Source: an uncultured Allorhizobium sp.
GTDB taxonomy: Bacteria > Pseudomonadota > Alphaproteobacteria > Rhizobiales > Rhizobiaceae
Length of the DNA: 64,000 nt
Assembly (NCBI GenBank): GCA_958439205.1
Contig: OY288189.1
Span: 3,301,001-3,365,000, forward strand
Direction: 5' to 3'
Shown here: positions 9,132-18,212 of the stretch, in pieces
Position numbering within the stretch: position 1 is the first letter of the stretch
How the letters are laid out: each line of letters opens with the position of its first letter
Program-made: the position numbers and the translations under genes
The notes under the pieces: model-generated
Database searches by the model: none
What the model was told of the DNA's origin: nothing
What the model saw: only the letters and a program-made list of their open reading frames with translations

Positions 9132-11549
9132 TCAGTGAGCGACTGTTGCACCGGTTTCGTCGGTTCCATCAACCACGCCGATTGCCGGCGTTTCGACGGT
9201 TCCGTCCCATTCAATCGGTTCAGGCACGCGAACCAGAGCATGACGGATCACCTCGCCCATACGGGACACAGGGATGATCTCCATGTTGTTCTTCACGTTG
9301 TCCGGGATATCCGCCAGATCCTTGGCGTTCTCTTCCGGGATCAGAACCTTCTTGATGCCACCGCGAAGTGCTGCGAGCAGCTTCTCCTTCAGGCCACCGA
9401 TCGGCAGGACGCGGCCACGCAGGGTGACTTCGCCCGTCATTGCGACATCCTTCGAGACCGGAATGCCGGTCATGATGGAGACGATGGCAGTTGCCATGGC
9501 GATACCGGCGGACGGACCGTCCTTCGGGGTTGCACCTTCCGGAACGTGGACGTGGATGTCCGACTTGTCGAAGCGCGGAGGCTCGATGCCGAAATCGACG
9601 GCGCGCGCACGGACATAGGAGGCCGCGGCGGAAATCGATTCCTTCATCACTTCCTTCAGGTTGCCGGTCACGGTCATGCGGCCCTTGCCGGGCATCATGA
9701 CGCCTTCGATGGTCAGCAGTTCGCCGCCCACTTCCGTCCAGGCAAGACCCGTGACAACGCCGACCTGGTCTTCGCCCTCGGCTTCGCCGTGGCGGAAGCG
9801 TGGGACGCCCAGATACTCGTTGATGTTCTCACCTGTCACGGCAACCGAGGTCACCTTGCCCTTGATGATTTCGGTGACGGCCTTACGGGCGAGCTTCATC
9901 AGCTCGCGCTCGAAGGAACGCACGCCGGCTTCGCGGGTATACTGCTGGATGATCGCCATGATCGCCGAATCCGCCACGGAGAACTCTTCCGGACGGAGGG
10001 CGTGCTCCTTGATCGCCTTGGGCAGCAGGTGCCGCTTGGCAATCTCGAGCTTCTCATCCTCGGTGTAACCGGCAATACGGATGATCTCCATACGGTCCAT
10101 CAGCGGACCCGGGATGTTCAGCGTGTTGGCGGTCGTCACGAACATGACGTTCGACAGGTCATATTCCACTTCGAGATAGTGGTCCATGAAGGTCGAGTTC
10201 TGTTCCGGATCCAGAACCTCGAGCAGTGCCGAAGACGGATCGCCACGGAAGTCCATGCCCATCTTGTCGATCTCATCGAGCAGGAAGAGCGGGTTGGACT
10301 TCTTGGCCTTCTTCATCGACTGCACGATCTTGCCGGGCATCGAACCGATATAGGTACGACGGTGACCACGGATCTCGGCTTCGTCACGGACACCACCGAG
10401 CGCCATGCGCACGTATTCGCGGCCGGTCGCCTTGGCGATCGACTTGGCAAGCGAGGTCTTGCCGACGCCCGGAGGGCCGACGAGGCACAGGATCGGGCCT
10501 TTAAGCTTCGTCGCACGCGCCTGAACGGCGAGATATTCGACGATGCGTTCCTTGACCTTGTCGAGACCGAAATGGTCCTCGTCGAGGGTCTTTTCAGCCG
10601 CATTGAGGTCGATCTTGACCTTCGACTTCTTGCCCCAGGGAAGGCCCAGCAGCCAGTCGAGATAATTGCGCACGACGGTGGCTTCTGCCGACATCGGGCT
10701 CATGTGACGCAGCTTCTTCAGCTCGGCATCGGCCTTTTCCTTGGCTTCCTTGGAAAGCTTGGTCTTGGCGATGCGCTCTTCCAGTTCGGCCATCTCGTCA
10801 CGGCCGTCTTCGCCGTCGCCGAGTTCCTTCTGGATCGCCTTCATCTGTTCGTTGAGGTAGTACTCGCGCTGGGTCTTCTCCATCTGGCGCTTGACGCGCG
10901 AGCGGATACGCTTCTCGACCTGCAGAACGGAAATCTCGCCTTCCATGAAGCCGAGCGCCTTTTCAAGGCGCGTCTTCACGCTCACCGTTTCCAGCATTTC
11001 CTGCTTTTCGGTGATCTTGATGGAGAGGTGCGAGGCAACGGTGTCGGCAAGCTTCGAGTAGTCCTCGATCTGGCTTGCGGCACCGACAACCTCTGGAGAG
11101 ATCTTCTTGTTCAGCTTGACGTAGTTCTCGAACTCCGAGACCACCGAGCGAGACAGAGCCTCGATCTCGACGGCATCTTCATCGGGTTCCGCCAGGATAC
11201 GGGCCTTCGCCTCGTAATAATCTTCGCGGGCCGTGTAGGCCTCGACCTTGGCGCGCGCGCGTCCTTCGATCAGCACCTTCACGGTGCCATCGGGCAGCTT
11301 CAGGAGCTGGAGGACATTGGCGACGGTGCCGACTTCGTAGATGGCGTCCGGGGCCGGATCGTCGTCACTGGCGTTGATCTGCGTGGCCAGCATGATCTGC
11401 TTGTCGGAGCCCATCACCTCTTCCAGAGCGCGAATGGACTTTTCACGGCCGACGAACAGCGGAACGATCATGTGAGGAAACACCACGATGTCGCGCAGAG
11501 GCAGCACCGGATAGGTGTTCACCTCGTTTGCAGCTGACGTATTCGTCAT
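9132..11549 (-). CDS. lon: ATP-dependent protease Lon
   Basis: 805 residues, the standard LonA length. The start is the ATG at 11549 with AAAGGAAG upstream; an in-frame extension to 11681 would cross the leader and has no support. Order: N-terminal substrate domain (VLPLRDIVVFPHMIVPLFVGREKS), coiled region with REYYLNEQMKAIQKELG, AAA+ domain with Walker A GPPGVGKTS (around residue 355) and Walker B LFLLDEIDKM, then the protease domain with catalytic Ser in KDGPSAGIAMA (around residue 680) and Lys in GGLKEKLLAA. It degrades misfolded and regulatory proteins in the cytosol. An RpoH-like promoter and a leader hairpin lie upstream. hupB follows. Confidence 0.98.
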   Translation of the reverse strand: MTNTSAANEVNTYPVLPLRDIVVFPHMIVPLFVGREKSIRALEEVMGSDKQIMLATQINASDDDPAPDAIYEVGTVANVLQLLKLPDGTVKVLIEGRARAKVEAYTAREDYYEAKARILAEPDEDAVEIEALSRSVVSEFENYVKLNKKISPEVVGAASQIEDYSKLADTVASHLSIKITEKQEMLETVSVKTRLEKALGFMEGEISVLQVEKRIRSRVKRQMEKTQREYYLNEQMKAIQKELGDGEDGRDEMAELEERIAKTKLSKEAKEKADAELKKLRHMSPMSAEATVVRNYLDWLLGLPWGKKSKVKIDLNAAEKTLDEDHFGLDKVKERIVEYLAVQARATKLKGPILCLVGPPGVGKTSLAKSIAKATGREYVRMALGGVRDEAEIRGHRRTYIGSMPGKIVQSMKKAKKSNPLFLLDEIDKMGMDFRGDPSSALLEVLDPEQNSTFMDHYLEVEYDLSNVMFVTTANTLNIPGPLMDRMEIIRIAGYTEDEKLEIAKRHLLPKAIKEHALRPEEFSVADSAIMAIIQQYTREAGVRSFERELMKLARKAVTEIIKGKVTSVAVTGENINEYLGVPRFRHGEAEGEDQVGVVTGLAWTEVGGELLTIEGVMMPGKGRMTVTGNLKEVMKESISAAASYVRARAVDFGIEPPRFDKSDIHVHVPEGATPKDGPSAGIAMATAIVSIMTGIPVSKDVAMTGEVTLRGRVLPIGGLKEKLLAALRGGIKKVLIPEENAKDLADIPDNVKNNMEIIPVSRMGEVIRHALVRVPEPIEWDGTVETPAIGVVDGTDETGATVAH

Positions 11550-11566
11550 TTCACTTCCTTTCAAAC

Positions 11567-11585
11567 GTCCCGGGGAAACCGGGAC
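11567..11585 (-). promoter_or_regulatory. hairpin in the lon 5' leader
   Basis: Perfect 7-bp stem (GTCCCGG/CCGGGAC) with a five-base loop that reads TTTCC on the coding strand, ending 17 bases before the lon start codon. The loop is complementary to the GGAAG of the lon ribosome binding site (four Watson-Crick pairs plus one G-U), so a pseudoknot is possible. Regulatory function is inference. Confidence 0.45.
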
Positions 11586-11634
11586 TCCATGCCGACCCAG
11601 AAGAGGCGTCAGGCATATTTTTCGATCCTCCAAC

Positions 11635-11663
11635 AAGTGGAGTGGCGTTCCCACCAATTCAAG
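11635..11663 (-). promoter_or_regulatory. candidate RpoH (heat-shock) promoter of lon
   Basis: On the minus strand CTTGAA is followed after 17 bases by CCACTT. The -35 matches the alphaproteobacterial sigma-32 consensus exactly; the -10 is weaker. It lies 86 bases upstream of the lon start, a reasonable leader length. Confidence 0.45.
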
Positions 11664-11960
11664 CCTGCTGCCCGTCCCCAACCCGAATCTGTGACATCAG
11701 CATGACAGACCCTGCCGGCTTTCACACTACCTTGCGGACCTGATGCGAACCATGCGCGTCACTTCGTCGCCTGAAAGGCAGCCGGTCGTCGCATGGATGA
11801 TCGGGGACGCGGATACGCGGGTAACGGCGACGCAGAACTCAAGCGTTCACTCACCGCTGTTCTAGCCCAATCGACGGGCCTGACAACAGCGGAATACCGT
11901 AAATGGACAAGGGGTCCGGAGATAACCACAGGCAGCACCAAAAAAGATCGCCTGAAACGG
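11664..11960. other. intergenic stretch upstream of lon and downstream of clpX
   Basis: Together with the flanking sites this makes a 460-base gap between lon and clpX. I see no credible coding frame: a 78-codon minus-strand frame here is Arg/Pro/Ser-rich and has no ribosome binding site. Apart from the lon promoter and leader on one side and the clpX terminator on the other, nothing is recognisable. Confidence 0.5.
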
Positions 11961-11987
11961 AAAAGCCCGCCACAAGGGCGGGCTTTT
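11961..11987. terminator. terminator after clpX
   Basis: Perfect 11-bp stem (11961-11971 with 11977-11987) with loop ACAAG. The arms include AAAA and TTTT, giving a U tract on the minus strand. It lies 22 bases past the clpX stop. Confidence 0.85.
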
Positions 11988-12009
11988 CGCTGCAATTCAT
12001 CCGAACCGA

Positions 12010-13287
12010 TCAGGCGGAGGCGTTGGCCTTCTCTTCCTGGCGATCGGCATAGATGTAGAGCGGGCGGGAATTGCCGTTGACGACATCGTCGGAGATGACG
12101 ACTTCGCGAACGCCTTCCAGTTCCGGCAGTTCGAACATCGTATCGAGCAGGATCTTTTCCATGATCGAGCGAAGACCACGGGCGCCGGTCTTGCGGGTGA
12201 TCGCCTTGCGGGCGATCTCGCGAAGTGCGTCCTCGTGGAACGTCAGCTCCACGTCTTCCATCTCGAACAGGCGCTGGTACTGCTTGACGAGCGCGTTCTT
12301 CGGCTCGGACAGGATCTGGATCAGGGCGTCCTCATCGAGATCCTCGAGCGTTGCCAGAACCGGCAGACGACCGATGAATTCCGGGATGAGGCCGAACTTG
12401 ACCAGGTCTTCCGGCTCCAGTTCGCGCAGGACTTCGCCAACGCGACGATCGTCTTCCGCCTTCACCGTTGCGCCAAAACCGATCGAGGTCTTTTCGCCAC
12501 GGGCAGAGATGATCTTGTCGAGGCCGGCAAAGGCGCCGCCGCAGATGAACAGGATGTTGGTCGTATCCACCTGCAGGAATTCCTGCTGCGGATGCTTGCG
12601 GCCACCCTGCGGAGGAACGGAGGCAACCGTACCTTCCATGATCTTCAGAAGCGCCTGCTGAACGCCCTCGCCCGACACGTCGCGGGTGATCGAGGGGTTG
12701 TCCGACTTGCGGGAGATCTTGTCGACTTCGTCGATGTAGACGATGCCGCGCTGGGCGCGCTCGACATTGTAGTCCGCGGACTGCAGGAGCTTCAGGATGA
12801 TGTTTTCGACGTCTTCACCGACATAACCGGCTTCGGTCAGGGTCGTGGCATCCGCCATGGTGAAGGGCACGTCGATGATGCGGGCCAGCGTCTGGGCAAG
12901 ATAGGTCTTGCCGCAGCCGGTCGGGCCGACGAGCATGATGTTCGACTTCGCCAGTTCGACGTCACCGCCCTTGGAGGCGTGCGAGAGGCGCTTGTAGTGG
13001 TTGTGCACAGCCACAGACAGGATCTTCTTCGCCTGCTTCTGACCGATCACGTATTCGTCGAGGATCTTGATGATGTCCTGCGGCGTGGGAACGCCGTCGC
13101 GGGACTTGACCATCGAAGACTTGTTCTCTTCGCGGATGATGTCCATGCAGAGTTCGACGCATTCATCGCAGATGAACACAGTCGGTCCGGCAATCAGCTT
13201 GCGGACCTCGTGCTGGCTCTTGCCGCAGAAGGAACAATAAAGGGTATTCTTGGAGTCACCGCCGTTGCTTCCGCTGACTTTGCTCAT
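12010..13287 (-). CDS. clpX: ATP-dependent Clp protease ATP-binding subunit ClpX
   Basis: 425 residues, full length. The N-terminal C4 zinc-binding domain is visible (CSFC at 18-21 and CDEC at 40-43). Then come Walker A GPTGCGKT, the pore loop GYVGEDVE, Walker [11 protein letters not shown], and the C-terminal sensor segment [17 protein letters not shown]. ClpX unfolds tagged substrates and feeds them to ClpP in the cytosol; in alphaproteobacteria it also drives cell-cycle regulator turnover. The ATG at 13287 has AAGGATAAAGAC before it. clpP lies 288 bases upstream on the same strand with its own promoter. Confidence 0.98.
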   Translation of the reverse strand: MSKVSGSNGGDSKNTLYCSFCGKSQHEVRKLIAGPTVFICDECVELCMDIIREENKSSMVKSRDGVPTPQDIIKILDEYVIGQKQAKKILSVAVHNHYKRLSHASKGGDVELAKSNIMLVGPTGCGKTYLAQTLARIIDVPFTMADATTLTEAGYVGEDVENIILKLLQSADYNVERAQRGIVYIDEVDKISRKSDNPSITRDVSGEGVQQALLKIMEGTVASVPPQGGRKHPQQEFLQVDTTNILFICGGAFAGLDKIISARGEKTSIGFGATVKAEDDRRVGEVLRELEPEDLVKFGLIPEFIGRLPVLATLEDLDEDALIQILSEPKNALVKQYQRLFEMEDVELTFHEDALREIARKAITRKTGARGLRSIMEKILLDTMFELPELEGVREVVISDDVVNGNSRPLYIYADRQEEKANASA

Positions 13288-13536
13288 GTCTTTATCCTTC
13301 CAGCACGCCGCGCCACCGCAGTCACGGCAGGGCGGTCACTCACACTGTCCGGTTCCCTCCGCCGCCGTTGGGGGGAACCTCTTCCGATCCGGAGCTACTA
13401 GCCGATCCGACCTTGTCGGAGCGGCGGCAACGAAAACTCCCAGTCTCGGCAGACTATGTCACAAAGATTCAACATAGCCTTAATCTTACTAATAGCGCTT
13501 TTGCGCCGACTTTAAACCCCGCTTGCCATCACGTCT

Positions 13537-13559
13537 GCCGGCATCGACCCGATGCCGGC
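13537..13559 (-). terminator. hairpin just downstream of clpP
   Basis: Perfect 10-bp inverted repeat GCCGGCATCG/CGATGCCGGC with a three-base loop, 16 bases past the clpP stop. No T run follows on the minus strand, so it may protect the clpP 3' end or only weakly terminate, allowing read-through to clpX. Confidence 0.5.
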
Positions 13560-13575
13560 GTCTGGCTTGCGTTGA

Positions 13576-14211
13576 TCAGGCCGACGGCGCAACGCCTTCC
13601 ATTTCGGCACGCGAGGTCAGGATGCGGTCGATGATACCCCAGTCCTTGGCTTCGCTCGATTCCATGAAGTGGTCACGATCAAGCGTGTTCTCGACTTCGT
13701 CATAGGTCTTGCCGGTGTGCTTGACATAAACCTCGTTCAGGCGACGCTTCATCTTAATAATGTCACGAGCATGGCGCTCGATGTCGGATGCCTGGCCCTG
13801 GAAGCCGCCCGAAGGCTGGTGAACCATGATGCGCGAGTTCGGCGTTGCGAAGCGCATGCCCTTTTCGCCGGCTGCGAGCAGCAGCGAGCCCATGGACGCG
13901 GCCTGACCGATGCAGAGCGTCGATACGGCCGGACGGATGAACTGCATCGTGTCGTAGATCGCCATGCCGGAGGTGACGACACCGCCCGGCGAATTGATGT
14001 AGATGGCGATTTCCTTCTTCGGGTTCTCGGCTTCGAGGAAGAGAAGCTGGGCGCAGACGAGCGACGCCATCGTGTCTTCGACCGGCCCCGTCAGGAAGAT
14101 GATCCGCTCCTTCAGCAGTCGAGAAAAGATGTCGTAGGAGCGCTCGCCACGGTTGGTCTGCTCGACGACCATCGGCACCAGAGCGAGAGCGGTATCAACG
14201 GGATTTCTCAT
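13576..14211 (-). CDS. clpP: ATP-dependent Clp protease proteolytic subunit ClpP
   Basis: 211 residues from the ATG at 14211 ([18 protein letters not shown]). The Ser-His-Asp triad is visible: Ser106 in IGQAASMGS, His131 in MVHQPSGG and Asp180 in TLDRDHF. ClpP forms the tetradecameric peptidase chamber used by ClpX and ClpA in the cytosol. A strong RpoH-type promoter lies about 70 bases upstream of the start. The clpP-clpX order on the same strand is typical, although lon is here the next gene but in its own unit. Confidence 0.98.
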   Translation of the reverse strand: MRNPVDTALALVPMVVEQTNRGERSYDIFSRLLKERIIFLTGPVEDTMASLVCAQLLFLEAENPKKEIAIYINSPGGVVTSGMAIYDTMQFIRPAVSTLCIGQAASMGSLLLAAGEKGMRFATPNSRIMVHQPSGGFQGQASDIERHARDIIKMKRRLNEVYVKHTGKTYDEVENTLDRDHFMESSEAKDWGIIDRILTSRAEMEGVAPSA

Positions 14212-14279
14212 GTCGGTCCTTTTTAAGCCTCTCCCCGGCACATCCGGTGGCGGGAATCACGTAATCTTTGTCAATCCCT

Positions 14280-14309
14280 ACATAGAGTGTCCGCACCCCG
14301 ACATTCAAG
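14280..14309 (-). promoter_or_regulatory. RpoH-type heat-shock promoter of clpP
   Basis: On the minus strand CTTGAA, an 18-base spacer, then CTATGT. This fits the alphaproteobacterial sigma-32 pattern (CTTGAA, 17-18, CYTATNT) very well and lies 69 bases before the clpP start. Confidence 0.65.
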
Positions 14310-14569
14310 ACATGAGGACCGGATATCCTTAATGGTCGGATTGCGCTCAGCACTGCAGATCCTGAGTTTCCGGCCACGCACCTGCACTACGAGAGGGATC
14401 GCGTCGCATCGATGCACAAGAAAAGGCTAACATGGTGAAATTTCGGTAACTCCGCCAACGGCGTAGTTCGAATAACCCACCAAATCCTGCAGGTTTTCAT
14501 AGTGACTGTTTAACCGGCATGGGCCATTCTGGTGCGATAGTCTACCGAAATCATTTCAGGAACTGCATC
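14310..14569. other. intergenic region between clpP and the diguanylate cyclase gene
   Basis: With the clpP promoter this is a 358-base gap separating divergent genes. It must hold the promoter of the plus-strand diguanylate cyclase. No coding frame or RNA is recognisable. Confidence 0.5.
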
Positions 14570-15826
14570 GTGATCGACGTGAAGACCGCGTTCTTGCTGT
14601 GGGTCGTCCAGACCAGCACGTTCGCAATTCTGCTTATGGCCATCTGGCTGCACGCGCGGGATCACAAGTATTTCCTGTGGTTCGGTATCGGCTTCCTCAT
14701 CCACGCCAGCGGCCTTGGACTCGTTGGACTTCGCGGCCAAATCCCGGATTTCATCTCGATCCAGGTCGCCAATACCATCTCGCTTCTCGCCTTCGGCTTC
14801 TGGGCGAAGGGGCTTTCGACGCTCGACCATCGCCGGCTCCCGCTGCTTGCTTGGGCTCCGACGCTGGTGTGGTTCCTCGGCAATCTCGTGCCCTTCATCC
14901 GCGCCGACTTCGCGCTTCGGGTTTCGCTTTACAATGTCGCAGCGACCCTCGGCTTTGCGATACTCGCCTTCATCGCCGCGCGGGCCAGCTTCAGTTCCGG
15001 TCGCTACCGCGCCTTCCTGACGATTAACTGGGTGACCCAGGCGGTTGCCTGCGCGGGCTTCGCCGTCTTCGTTGTCTTCCGCCGTCCGACCAGTTTTGCG
15101 GATAACTTCGTCGGCGTGTGGATGGGAACGATCGCTCTGATCGGCTTCATCACGTCAGTCGTCATCCTTGCGAAGATCATGATGGACCGGTCGCAGGAGC
15201 AGTTGCAGGCACTCGTGCGCACCGACCCACTCACGGGCGTGCTGAATAGACGCGGCTTTTCCGAAGCCTATCAGGGACTGGTGGAGAGCTCTCCCCTCGA
15301 CACGCTCGGGGTCCTGGTATTCGACCTTGATCACTTCAAGCAGATCAATGATCGGCATGGACACACGACCGGGGACCGCGTGCTGCAGGAATTCGCTGAT
15401 GTTTGCCTGTCGCTGCTTCCGCAGCGAGCGGTCTTCGCGCGCACCGGTGGCGAGGAATTTGCGGCCGTGCTGGCGATCTCAGAGCCACGGGATGCGGCGC
15501 TGTTTGCCGAAACCGTGCGGCTCGCGCTTGCCGACCGCAGCATTCCGACCGGTGAAGAGCCGATCTCGGTGACCACCAGCGTCGGGATCTCGATCAGCCC
15601 GCTTCGCACGGCCAATCTGGACCATCTCCTATCGGAGGCGGATCTCGCGCTTTATACGGCGAAGGCGCAGGGGCGAAACCGCACCTCGGTTCGCGCCGGC
15701 AACCGGATCGTGACCGTTCCGCCATCCCGCGAAGAGCGTCCCCTCGAGGACGTCGACCGCCAGGCCGACCGGCAGGTGGCCATTCTCAATCGCATCTCCG
15801 CCGTTGCCCACAAGCTGGACGACTGA
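14570..15826 (+). CDS. membrane-bound diguanylate cyclase (GGDEF domain)
   Basis: 418 residues from a GTG at 14570, chosen because AGGA lies about 9 bases before it; an in-frame ATG at 14519 would add 17 residues without a site. The first 200 residues hold about six or seven membrane helices. The C-terminal GGDEF domain shows DPLTGVLNRRGF, the metal/substrate segment FDLDHFKQINDRHGHTTGDRVL, and the active-site loop TGGEEF. An intact GGEEF motif predicts c-di-GMP synthesis from two GTP at the inner membrane. No RxxD inhibitory site is obvious just before the loop (it reads RAVFARTGGEEF). No linked gene suggests its signal. Confidence 0.9.
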   Translation: MIDVKTAFLLWVVQTSTFAILLMAIWLHARDHKYFLWFGIGFLIHASGLGLVGLRGQIPDFISIQVANTISLLAFGFWAKGLSTLDHRRLPLLAWAPTLVWFLGNLVPFIRADFALRVSLYNVAATLGFAILAFIAARASFSSGRYRAFLTINWVTQAVACAGFAVFVVFRRPTSFADNFVGVWMGTIALIGFITSVVILAKIMMDRSQEQLQALVRTDPLTGVLNRRGFSEAYQGLVESSPLDTLGVLVFDLDHFKQINDRHGHTTGDRVLQEFADVCLSLLPQRAVFARTGGEEFAAVLAISEPRDAALFAETVRLALADRSIPTGEEPISVTTSVGISISPLRTANLDHLLSEADLALYTAKAQGRNRTSVRAGNRIVTVPPSREERPLEDVDRQADRQVAILNRISAVAHKLDD

Positions 15827-15877
15827 GCGCCGCCCCTTCCCCTTGCGCTACGGACTGCAAAGACTAAACAGGACAGC

Positions 15878-17122
15878 ATGACACAGACCTCGTTCCTCTC
15901 CATCGATCCGGCCACGCGCCGGGTTTCGCTCGACGCTCGTGATCCCGCCTTCTATGGCGATCCGAACCGCACCTACGCGGCGCTCCATGCGCAATGTCCG
16001 ACCTTCTACTGGGAGGAGCAGAAGCAGTGGTTCTTCACCGAGTATGACCATGTGAATGCGCTGCTGCGCGATCGCCGCTTCGGCCGGCAGATCCTGCATA
16101 TTGCGACACGCGAGGAGCTGGGCATGCCAGAACCCGCTGAGCACACCCGGCATTTCGACAAGGCCGAGGAGCATTCGCTGCTCGAAATCGAGCCGCCTGA
16201 GCACACGCGGCTGAGGACCCTCGTCAACCGCGCCTTTGTCTCCCGCCATGTGGAGAAGATGACGCCGGAAATCGAGGCGCTCGCCAACCGGCTGATCGAC
16301 GATTTCGAGAAGGATGGCAGGACAGAACTTCTGGCCAGTTTTGCCGACATCATTCCGGTCACAATGATTGCACGGATGATCGGCATCCCCGAAGACATGG
16401 GTCCGCAGCTCCTGAAATGGAGCCACGACTATGTCGGCATGTACATGTTCAAGCGCAGCCGCGCCGACGAGGAGGCCGCGGATCGCTCCGCCAAGGAGTT
16501 CGCGGACTATGTGCGCGAAGTCATCGCCGAGCGCCGGGCCGAGCCGCGCGACGATCTCTTGAGCCACATGATCCATACAGAGCACAAGGGGCAGTTCCTC
16601 ACCGAGGACGAGTTGATCTCGACGACCATCGTGCTGCTCAATGCCGGTCACGAGGCAACCGTGCACCAGATCGGCAATTCGGTGCGGGTCATCCTCGAAA
16701 GCGGGATCGATCCGGCGACGCTGTTCAGCGACGAGAAGACGACCGAACGGACTGTCGAGGAGACGCTTCGGATCTGCGCGCCGGTTCACATCTTCCAGCG
16801 CTGGTGCCTGGAGCCCTGCGAAATCGACGGCGTGTCCTTCAAGCGCGGCGACAAGGTGAGCCTGATCCTGGCCGCTGCCAATCTCGATCCGCAGAAATTT
16901 CCGGACCCGCTGGCGTTCAAGCCGGATCGGGATGAAGGGGCCAATCTCTCCTTCGGTGCCGGGATTCATTTTTGCATCGGCGCGCCGCTCGCGCGTCTCG
17001 AACTCAACATCGTGCTGCCGTTGCTCTTCAAGCGGTTGCCGGGCTTGAAGATCGCAGAGACGCCCACGGTCAAGGACGTCTATCATTTCCACGGGTTGGA
17101 GCGTCTCGACCTCACTTGGTGA
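15878..17122 (+). CDS. cytochrome P450
   Basis: 414 residues, typical of soluble bacterial P450s. Visible: the ExxR motif EETLR (Glu295-Arg298), the heme loop FGAGIHFCIGAPLARLE with ligand Cys366, and the I-helix LNAGHEATVH (255-263). In the I-helix the usual acid-Thr pair reads Glu-Ala (EA), so the conserved oxygen-activating Thr is Ala260, as in P450eryF. It uses O2 and electrons from a ferredoxin/reductase, but no redox partner gene is nearby. The substrate is unknown. Its 3' end overlaps the convergent WYL regulator by 11 bases. Confidence 0.93.
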   Translation: MTQTSFLSIDPATRRVSLDARDPAFYGDPNRTYAALHAQCPTFYWEEQKQWFFTEYDHVNALLRDRRFGRQILHIATREELGMPEPAEHTRHFDKAEEHSLLEIEPPEHTRLRTLVNRAFVSRHVEKMTPEIEALANRLIDDFEKDGRTELLASFADIIPVTMIARMIGIPEDMGPQLLKWSHDYVGMYMFKRSRADEEAADRSAKEFADYVREVIAERRAEPRDDLLSHMIHTEHKGQFLTEDELISTTIVLLNAGHEATVHQIGNSVRVILESGIDPATLFSDEKTTERTVEETLRICAPVHIFQRWCLEPCEIDGVSFKRGDKVSLILAAANLDPQKFPDPLAFKPDRDEGANLSFGAGIHFCIGAPLARLELNIVLPLLFKRLPGLKIAETPTVKDVYHFHGLERLDLTW

Positions 17123-18095
17123 GATCGGCCGGCTTAGCGTGGCGGGCCATCAGGGTTTCGACGGCCTTACGCATGGCGAGACGCAAGTCTGGCGGGTCGA
17201 GAACCTCGGCCTCTGTGCTGAGCTTCAGCATTTCCGATACGGCCATGCGTTCATGTGCCACGGGTAGCCGGACCGTGCGCCAGCCGCACTCGTCGGGTTC
17301 GCCGAGGAATTCGAGGTTGGCCCGGACGTAAGGCGGCGCCATGTGCTCGATTTCCTTCAGGCCCCAGGGTGATAGACGGATGGTCGCCCAGTTGGGGTAA
17401 AGCTCCAGTTCAAGCCGACGGGTGTTTTCGTTCCAGTATTCGGCGAGATCGAAATCTCTCGGCCAGTCGAAGCGCTCTTCGGTGACGATCAGGTCCAGGA
17501 CTCGTGAGATGCGATAGGTCCGCGGTGTGTCGTCGACTCGCGCCACAAGATACCAGGCGCCACCCTTCATCACGATGCCGAGCGGTTCGGCGACGCGGTT
17601 CTTCTCCGCCTTCCAGGAGCGATATCGCATGCGGATGCGCTTGGAATTCCAGACCGCATCCGCAATCGCCTGGAGATAGACGGGCTGCTCACCCTCAGCG
17701 AGCCAGGCGGGTGCATCGAGATGAAACTTCGACTGCATGCGCCGCGCGCTTTCACGCAGATCCTCCGGCAAGGCGGCGGTGAGCTTTTTCTGGGCGCCGG
17801 CCATCAGCGAGCCGAGGCCAAGATCGGCAGCGGCACCCGGGATACCGGAGAGGAACATGGCCTCCGCCTCTGCAGGGGTGAGGCCGTTCAGACGGACGCG
17901 GTACCCGTCCAGCAGGCGGTAGCCACCGTCGGAGCCGCGTTCGCTGTAAACGGGAATACCTGACAGCGAGAGGGCATCAATGTCGCGGTAGATGGTGCGC
18001 ACCGAGACGTCATTTTCTTCCGCCAATGCCTCGGCAGTCACCAGTCCCTTCGCTTGCAGCGTCGTCAGTATGTTGATGAGCCGGCTCGCCCGCAT
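17112..18095 (-). CDS. WYL-domain transcriptional regulator (YafY/DeoR-like)
   Basis: 327 residues. The N-terminal winged helix (RLINILTTLQAKGLVTAEALAEENDVSVRTIYRDIDALSL) is the HTH_11 type; the rest fits a WYL ligand-binding domain, with IRMRYRSWKAEKNRVAEPLGIVMKGGAWYLVA containing the beta-sandwich core. WYL regulators sense nucleic acid fragments or small ligands. It is divergent from the glutathione S-transferase gene across 117 bases and convergent with the P450, so control of the GST gene is a reasonable guess. The start MRASRLINIL is well placed for the family. Confidence 0.88.
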   Translation of the reverse strand: MRASRLINILTTLQAKGLVTAEALAEENDVSVRTIYRDIDALSLSGIPVYSERGSDGGYRLLDGYRVRLNGLTPAEAEAMFLSGIPGAAADLGLGSLMAGAQKKLTAALPEDLRESARRMQSKFHLDAPAWLAEGEQPVYLQAIADAVWNSKRIRMRYRSWKAEKNRVAEPLGIVMKGGAWYLVARVDDTPRTYRISRVLDLIVTEERFDWPRDFDLAEYWNENTRRLELELYPNWATIRLSPWGLKEIEHMAPPYVRANLEFLGEPDECGWRTVRLPVAHERMAVSEMLKLSTEAEVLDPPDLRLAMRKAVETLMARHAKPADLTK

Positions 18096-18212
18096 CGAAA
18101 AATCCTCGTTTCGCCAAGTATGCTAATCCAACCTGACACAATCTGACAGGTATGCTGGCGCATTCTCCCTTCATCGCCTCACGACGCCACCAATTCAAAA
18201 GGGAGACTTCCG

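Noticed and set aside
9105-11537. 810-codon plus-strand frame antisense to lon
   Set aside because: His/Asp/Arg-rich translation typical of a frame mirrored from a GC-rich gene; lon on the other strand has every catalytic motif.
11759-11995. 78-codon minus-strand frame between lon and clpX
   Set aside because: Arg/Pro/Ser-rich translation, no ribosome binding site, overlaps the clpX terminator, and no domain likeness.
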